This document shows positions 57,101 through 64,000 of a DNA stretch of 64,000 nt, in pieces (within the stretch, counting starts at the first letter, position 1; each line of letters opens with the position of its first letter). The position numbers were made by a program, and so were the translations under genes. Source of the stretch: Diplosphaera chodatii (lineage: Eukaryota; Chlorophyta; Trebouxiophyceae; Prasiolales; Stichococcaceae); assembly GCA_032358165.1 (NCBI GenBank), contig JAALGY010000053.1, positions 2,480,001 to 2,544,000 on the forward strand. The letters are read 5' to 3'. The notes beneath the pieces are model-generated. The model worked only from the letters and a program-made list of their open reading frames with translations, made no database searches and was not told the DNA's origin.

Positions 57101-60100
57101 ACAACATGCAAACAAGAACACCAGAACACACGCACATCCTCGGGCGGTTTGTTGTCTTCAGGAGAATGCAGTTACGCTTTGGCATGAAGGCGTACATGTC
57201 GAAAACGGCCAGACATGCGCTCAGGCAACATGTCTACCGGCTATAAACAGGAGGGCACACTGCTCTCCAGCATGAACCTGGTCGACACGCCCTCAGCGCG
57301 CTGGGCCGCAGCACAGACGGTTGCAGAGTGCGACCACAGTGCATCAGCTGTGGCAACATCTGCAACAGCGCTTATGATCAAGACCCTCATGTTACGATCA
57401 CAGGCAGCATGTGGGATGCGGGTCACCTCAAGCCGCCGCTGCCGCCAGGCGTCCGTCACGCTGACCAGCAGGTCCAGCATGGTGCGCAGCTCCGTGACCT
57501 GCCCTGTGGTGAAAGCTGCCGGCACCGGCCGCCGGTCCGCGACGTCCTGCGCCTGCTGGTAGCTCAGCTGGTGGCGCGACCTGCACTGAGAGAACGTCTG
57601 GTAAGGTTTGCATCAATGAGGTCTGCATCAGTGAGCCAGCGTTGGAGTTGCACATACCTTCGGACTGACAAGCCAGCAAGCACAAAGCTGCAAGCTGCAA
57701 AGTTCAGTAGACATAATGCGATGCATTACGCGCCTGGTGCCAACTAAGCCGCAGACCCACAGCGGCGTCCGGCTTGCCTACACCAGTGCCAATGCATCGC
57801 GACGTCGCAGCTTCACAGCAAGCAGAGGGGGATTGTGCCCACCGGATGATGGTGCGCCCGAACCAGGCATCCTCCACGGCGCAGTCCCCACCCCGCAGCG
57901 TCCACAGCACCGACACCGCGGGCCGGTCGCGCCCCTGCAGCAGCGACGCCAGCCCCGCCGACAGCCTCCCCGGCAGCATGTCCAGCCGCTCGTCCGTCAG
58001 GTACACGGTCGTGCCCCGCGCGGCCGCCTCCCGGTCCAGCGCCCCACCCTGCAGTTGCAGTCGAGGGTGCAGGAGTCGGCACTTTCACTGCTGCCGCACT
58101 GGTCATGCGGATGGAAGCATGCCAGCGGTGCAGGCAGCACTGCAAGCAAACTGGTCACTACGTTTGCAAAGCAATCGTGTTTGCAGTGCAATGGGCGTTA
58201 TTGATGTGGATGACGCAGTGCACCTGCTGCACGAAGGCGGACACATCCGCGATGTGCACGCCCAGCTGCAGCCGGCCGTCCGGCAGCCGCCATGCGCTGA
58301 GCGCATCATCCACATCCGTGCAGCCTGCATGCAATCATGAGGGGTCTGTCAGCGACATGAGCACGAACTTGCACTGTTTCACAACTATGCAATTTTGCAA
58401 TGCTCAGAGCTGGCTGGTGCCTGCACGATGGGATGTGGCAGCGGCACCGTGCAGGCATCATCAGCAAGTGACCAGACGGTTTTGGACTGGCAGCACGGTT
58501 GACATAAGCGGATGATTGCTGCTGCACCTGGCGGGTCGATGGAGGCAATGAGCTGGTCGCGCAGGTCCCGCCGGGCCGCCAGGTCCGCTGGCGACGCGGC
58601 CCACTCACCGGGCGGCGGCAGCTCCGCCAGGGCATCCAGCGGGAAGGGCGCCCGGGTGATGCCGGCGCCGATCAGTATGGCCTCCTTCTCAGCCCTGCAT
58701 GGTGGCTGAGGAGGTTGTGGTGGCTGCAATGGCACGCAGCGGGGACTTTGCAGTGGTTCGGCAGACATTTGTTGCCAAGCTCCAATTCTTGGAAAAATAG
58801 ACAGCATCAGACTGCTGCCAGCGTTTCCAGAGGCTAGGTCCTTGGCACCATTTTGAAGCGCGGTCTTAGCAGCATTGAGAGGGCAACATTATTATGCGTC
58901 TTTGCAACTGTGAGGAGCTGACATGCATGGAAGAAGTCAGCGGCGCCGACGCTGGCGCAGCCCTGTGACGACGTCAGGACCTGAAGTCCGAGGTTCTGGC
59001 AATGCAGACTCACTGCAGGTCGCCCAGGGCGCCCAGGGCGCGGACCAGGTGCGCGGCGGGGTACTGCGAGTCGGGCGGCCAGGCGTCCAGGCGCACCACG
59101 AAGCGCTGGCCCGCCAGCTCGGCGGCCCGCCGGGTGCGCAGCCGCGCCCGGGGCAGCCGCCTGTCGAAGGGCGTCACGATCACCGCCTCCTGCATGCTGA
59201 CACATCACGTTTTCAGGCTACCTGACATGCTAATTTAGCATATACTCCATTTGGTCAGGGTGCGTGGAGACGGTTACATGTCGAGGCCTGCAGGCGGTTG
59301 ATGATGTGCGGTGTGAAGCAAGTCGGAGCGAAGCAAATGAGGTGCGAGCTGGGGTCGGGGCGTGCCTGCCGCCTGGAGCCGGCGCGGCCTGAGAGCGCCG
59401 CCTCGTCCTGCTCCGTGAGGCACGCCACGATGTCCGCGGCCCTCCGCTGCAGGATGCCCACCACCTCGCCTGCGACCAGCACTCACACGACGTTCTGACA
59501 TCAGATCGACGATGCAACGTAGGTATGGATGGATTGTGTGTAGCAGGACTGCAACCACCAGCTCTTCTGTGTTGCCTGCACTAGCTGATGGCTTCAGCAC
59601 TCGCCTGTCGGCTGCAGGCCGTGCCCGGGCTTTGGTGTGGCTGAGGCCTCGGCTGCCTCTGACGCAGGCTCGGCGTTTGGGTCTGTGTTCTCCTGCTCAG
59701 CGTCATCGGCTGCCTCCAGCGTGGAGTCGTCGCCATCCGCTGCTGGCAGCTGCCCGGGCTTCATCGGCTGCCACTGGGACCTGCGCAAGTGCTACAGTGC
59801 GCCTTATGATGCCTGCTGTGCAGCTGCACTGAGCTTGCCAAGTGCAGATTTCTGCCAACAAGAGTGCACAGCTGTGCGAACGGACGGTCGAGTGCTGAGC
59901 GACATTGGCAGCCGATGTGATACAAGCAGGTGGGAACTGTAGATGGAGGTTGCTGCTGGAGGGCAAGCACAAACGAAGTCGCATGTGCAGTACCATGTGT
60001 GGCAGGCCAAGGGCTGCTCATTCATAGCATTTCAGTGACATGCTGCAGTCCAGGTCAAAGCTCGAGATGCTGCAACATCCAGTGAGGTGTTGTAGCAACG

Positions 60101-63100
60101 CAAGCCCTTTGCAATGGACAGCAGCAGTGTGATGGACGAGGCCGACCAGACGTGAAATGGAAGCACTATGCTCTGTTTCCAACGAGATTCAGCTCTCATA
60201 AGGACGAGGGTGGTCATGCCAGGCTCTCAGTCGGACCCACCTGGGCAGCAGGCGGACGGCCACGGTGTCCCCGTGCACCGCGCGGTTGATGGCGGCGCGC
60301 CCTGACACGGTGATGCGCCGCCTGACGGTGTCGCTGCCGCTGCCGACCTGCACCACCGCCTCCCACGGCCCGCGCCGGCTCATGTGGATGACGCCCTGCG
60401 GTGTTCAGAGCAGTGCACATCAGCATGACTTTGCTGGAGGTTCTGTAGCATAACGAAAGGCTTCTGGAGGCTTGCATTGCAAACATCCGCCAGTGCAGAT
60501 GCAAGCTCTGTGCAGGATTCTGGCAAGTTGAGCTGCTCGGACATTTTCAGCGATGCTGGAGGCTGTTGCTGTTGCTTTTGCCAACACCCAAGCTGCACTG
60601 CGTCCCAAAGCCGGTGATGTCACAGCAAAAGTGTGTCTCCTAGTGTGAGCAATCCATCAAAAGTGCAGGTTGAGCTGCTGCGAGCCATGCTCATCTGCAG
60701 CAACTTGGCGCCGAGCTGGCTAGAATTGCTCAGTTGCTTGCTAGCCGATGCTTAGTGAGTGTCCACAAACGAAGTGATGTACAGCATGACACAACGCGCA
60801 ACAACGCCAACAGCACGGGGCTATGGCAGGAACCGCAAAGGCATACCTGCAGGAGAGCGCCGCTGTCCAGCTCCGCCTCGAGCGCTGCAGTGCCCAGGTG
60901 CGGCTTGAAGCCCCTGCGTCCGCTTCCTGCTTCCTTGCTGCTGCCGGCCGCAGCATCTTCGCCTGTCGCCACGGCCGTCAGCGCCTCGAACAGGTCGGCC
61001 ACCTCCGCGCAGTGCTGCCAGTAGGTGCGGAAGTACAGGGCCGCATCCATTACTGTGACGCCCTGCAGACGTGGCCACAGGTCGTCAGCTCGTGTGGTGA
61101 CATGGACTCAAAATTTGACGGGGCGGGATGATGCGCCAGGATGGTCACAACCAGGTTATCAGGCTTTGGGAGTCCCAGGCATGCCAGAAGGTCTATCCCG
61201 CAGCCGCAACGGAGCAGCGGCAGCTGCTCCAAGGCTGGATGCTGGACTTTTCTTGTGGCACGTGTTCACGTGGTTGCCTGGCGTCGTGCGTTCAGTTCTG
61301 CGTTGCACGCTTGTCACCTCAGCAATCTCGATGCCCTCATCGGAGCCCGGTGCCGGCTGCGGCTGCCTGCTGTTGAGTGCTCCGCTACGCCGCTGCTGCT
61401 CCAGGTGCTGCTCGTCGTCCGCCATGAGCTCGCTCAGCAGGTCGGGCGCTTGGCTTGCCTCTGCACGAGGAGGCGGCCGTGGCTGCAATGTCTTCGGTTG
61501 CGCTGCTGCACCAGCTGGACGACTGTTGGCTGGCTGTGCTGGCTGGTGCTCGATTGCGGTTGCAGGCTGAGTATGTGCCTTGGCCGCCGCGGCACCCGCA
61601 GGTGGCCGCTGTGGTAGTGCAGCAGCCTGAGGCGCCCTGCCAGGCGTGGTGCGGGACGCTGCCGCTGCTGGCTTGCTGCCACCGTTCAGAGACAGCCCAG
61701 TGCCGAACAGCTCGTCGAGCAGGTCGTCACCGTCTGAGGACTGCTGGTCATCCTGCGCAGCCGGCTGCATGGGTGCTGTGCTGGTTGCTGTTGCCCGCAG
61801 CTGTGTCGGCTTGCCAGGGAGCGCAGCTGTGGCTGCAGAAGCCCTGGGCACCGCTGCAGGGTGGGCTGCTTTGGGAGGCCCTGCACGCAGCGGCTTCGAC
61901 TCGTCCTCGCTGCTGTCGAGCAGGTCGTCAAGCAAGTCGTCTCCAAGGCCGTTGCTGCCTTTGACTGCCGGCTGAGGCGGCACAGCACACTGTTGAGGAC
62001 GGCCAACTGCTGTGCTGCGTGCTGCTGGTCGCTGCGGAATGAATGTGCCGATGCTGATGCTGCTGTTGCTGCCTGGCTGCTGCTGTGCTGCTGGCCTGCT
62101 GCCAGGCTTGCTGATTCCGCTGCCAACGCTGCCGCCACCAGCCAACAGGTCGTCCAACAGATCATCACCGTCGTCATCTGCCAGGGACATGGCAGCCGTG
62201 CTGGCTGAGGCAGATCCTGGCGCAGGTGTCTCTGCTGGTGCCTGCTGCTCGATAGCGGCTGAGCTGCGTGCAGGCTCGGCACCACCATTTGCTGCTTGGC
62301 CGCTGCTGCTGCCGCCGCTGCTGTGGGTGCTGCTGCGCTCAGGAGGGCCTGCACTGCTGCCGACATCCGTATTGTGTGCTGGGCCATCACATTTTGCCGA
62401 CGCTGTTCGCTGCACTGCAGGGCCGTCTGGGGATGCTGCGGCGGCGCCGCCGCCCAGGGTGCGGAACAGCGCGCCGGACAGCAGCACCACGGGGACTCTC
62501 AGGTGCTCCGCCAGCCACTGGCCGGCGCGCACCAGGTCGCCCTGCCGCCGCCTGCACGCAGGACGGCAGGAACGTCTTGCCTGACTCGTACGCGAGCCCA
62601 GCCAAAAGTTGTGTGGCAGCTTTGAATGGTCTGTTGCAGAATTGTAGCTGCACCGTGTCTCGAACGCTGGCCTGCCTACACCAGGGCGCCCTATAGTGCC
62701 TGCTGCCTGAAAAGTATGTCAGCGAACCTGCTGAAAACAGCCTCCCACTCTGAGTGGAATGCAACACTTGCAGCATCGACGTTTGACTATTCCAAAAGTG
62801 CTATGAATGTGCAGTCAGCCACGCACACACCGGACAAGCAGGCAGCAGTGCGTTTGGCAAAAAACTTTTGGCATGGGCCCATGCCCGCTGGGTGTCAACG
62901 CCCATGTCATAAGTTTAAAGGCGGAATGCACATCCGCATCCTGATTTACTTCTGCCTGTTGTCCTGAAACCACAGGGACTCTTGTGCTACCGGCTCTCCT
63001 CCTTTAATAGACATATCTGACCCAAGGTACCATGGCCAACACTTGCTCCTCAATGGCAGAGGAGAACATGACATCACTGTGCCCCTGAAGTGAGTGGTTC

Positions 63101-64000
63101 AGGCTGAAAATACGCACAGCTCGGCGGCCGGCGGAGCGGTGGGCAGGAAGTGCAGGTTGTCGAAGGCGGCGCCCCGGCGGCGGGGGTCGGCATACAGCGC
63201 CCTGATGCGCGTGCTGCGCCGCATGTTCCCTTTGGCATCTGCCGCCTGCAGCCAACGGGACAGTCTTGTGCCCATATGCGCCCATATTATGCAGGTGGAT
63301 TTGAACCACGCTCACCCTGCACAGTCGGCCGCAGGGCTGCGAATGCCAGCAGGAAGTGGCACCTGCCAGCGGCTCAGTCCTTCTAAACCCGCATCTCATG
63401 AGGCAATCCTGTTGTGAGCCCTCACACAGGACACTGGGACACCAGCGCACCTGCCGCAGGACGCTGGACAGCAGCAGGAAGTTGGCGGCCGCCGGCAGCT
63501 CCCACACCTCCAGCAGCGCCACCAGCGCCTCCACGTCGGGGATGACGACGTGGCTGGCCTCCCTGCAGTCACCCTCCGAGCGTTCCAGCAGCTCAATGCC
63601 TTGATTGGAAGTGACCAACACATGTGTGGGCGCAGATCATTACGTCTAAGCGCATATGGTGGCGATCCTCTGAAGCAATGGATGGTTCCACATGCATGCA
63701 GACGCTTGCCTGATGGAGAATGAAAGGCACTCACGCTGGTATGCAGGGGCGCCGGGGCGGGCACCTCCGGCAGGCGGCGGCGCCGCAGCCGACGTCCAGC
63801 CGCAGGTACGCCTCTGCTGCGTCCACCGACACCGCCTGCTGCCGCCGCCTGTAGCGCAGCGCCCTCCACTCCTGCGGGGATCCACAGGTGGTCGCACGTT
63901 ATGAGGCCTGCACCATTACACCTTCTATTCGTGCTGTGCACGCCAAGCGGCAGGATCGGAGGCGTGCAGGTGCATCACCTCGATGGGATCAGCCTGACAG
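54162..64000 (-). CDS. DIS3: DIS3/RRP44 exosome ribonuclease, 5' end outside window
   Basis: Twenty internal and terminal exons join in one frame (63765-63871, 63451-63562, 63118-63245, 61318-62551, 60847-61062, 60241-60395, 59605-59780, 59366-59469, 59014-59189, 58528-58694, 58224-58324, 57843-58048, 57427-57580, 56833-57054, 56421-56583, 55969-56115, 55514-55640, 55135-55343, 54345-54994, 54162-54200), 1,530 aa. Part of an earlier exon is at 63979-64000. Order: [16 protein letters not shown] domain from [16 protein letters not shown], cold-shock domains ([37 protein letters not shown]), RNB domain with the catalytic Asp cluster [10 protein letters not shown] and [18 protein letters not shown], then S1-like [20 protein letters not shown]. 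It is the 3'-5' exonuclease of the RNA exosome. It is about 550 residues longer than usual because of a PIN insertion and a C-terminal tail. Two introns fit GC donors. Confidence 0.94.
56128..56192 (+). repeat. Three-copy intronic tandem repeat
   Basis: Three consecutive units of 21-22 bp beginning cagtatgcc(a/g)agtcaa at 56128, 56150 and 56171, inside the DIS3 intron between exons 56421-56583 and 55969-56115. Identity is high, so the array is probably young. Confidence 0.8.
61400..62200 (-). repeat. Four acidic dileucine motifs in the DIS3 insertion
   Basis: Coding repeats near 62141-62184 ([13 protein letters not shown]), 61915-61955 ([15 protein letters not shown]), 61706-61735 ([11 protein letters not shown]) and 61400-61445 ([13 protein letters not shown]). 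They are separated by Ala/Pro/Gln/Ser-rich linkers of about 60-90 residues. Confidence 0.8.

Noticed and set aside
1..64000. Mobile elements, CRISPR arrays, rRNA and tRNA genes
   Set aside because: Looked for transposase or reverse-transcriptase motifs, long terminal repeats, regular short repeats and tRNA-like folds; none could be supported by eye. A tRNAscan-SE and RepeatMasker run would settle this.

Overview
This is nuclear DNA of a green alga, most likely a Chlorella-like trebouxiophyte. Almost every gene is split into short GC-rich exons (50-250 bp) by short introns with GTG(A/C)G donors and TGCAG acceptors. The gene content is plant/algal: an RWP-RK factor, an algal-type bZIP, LEA proteins resembling the cold-hardening proteins of Chlorella, and PRL1, DIS3, Nup133, ELMO-domain and WDR92-like proteins. 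I built the exon models by hand from both strands. In most models all exon phases add up to one open frame, and that is the main support for the coordinates.

Layout, left to right. 0.4-1.9 kb: adenine phosphoribosyltransferase (+). 2.3-2.9 kb: LEA group 3 protein (-). 3.5-4.2 kb: small membrane-anchored J-like protein (+). 5.0-9.8 kb: Gln/Gly-rich bZIP factor (-). 10.5-12.2 kb: Gly/Gln/Met-rich protein of unknown family (-). 12.7-13.9 kb: flavin reductase-like protein (+). 14.2-16.5 kb: protein with two AT-hooks (-). 16.6-20.2 kb: gene-poor stretch with a strong hairpin. 20.2-26.0 kb: tandem pair of related five-helix membrane proteins (+). 26.8-31.3 kb: Nup133 helical half without a propeller (-). 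32.1-35.9 kb: PRL1/PLRG1 (+). 37.2-43.1 kb: RWP-RK factor (-). 43.1-45.8 kb: unresolved, with a few candidate exons. 45.8-48.3 kb: ELMO-domain protein (+). 48.6-51.4 kb: WDR92 (-). 51.9-53.0 kb: small leucine-rich-repeat protein (+). 53.3-53.6 kb: second LEA-like protein (-). 54.2 kb to the right edge: DIS3/RRP44 (-), whose 5' end lies outside the window.

The genes do not form one pathway. They are housekeeping RNA, nuclear and purine-salvage genes mixed with regulators and stress proteins, packed as convergent and divergent pairs about 0.3-0.8 kb apart. The points most worth following are the tandem membrane-protein pair, the altered DIS3 PIN domain with its large insertion, the propeller-less Nup133, the exon-encoded repeat in the Gly-rich protein, and nine introns that fit only a GC-AG junction.
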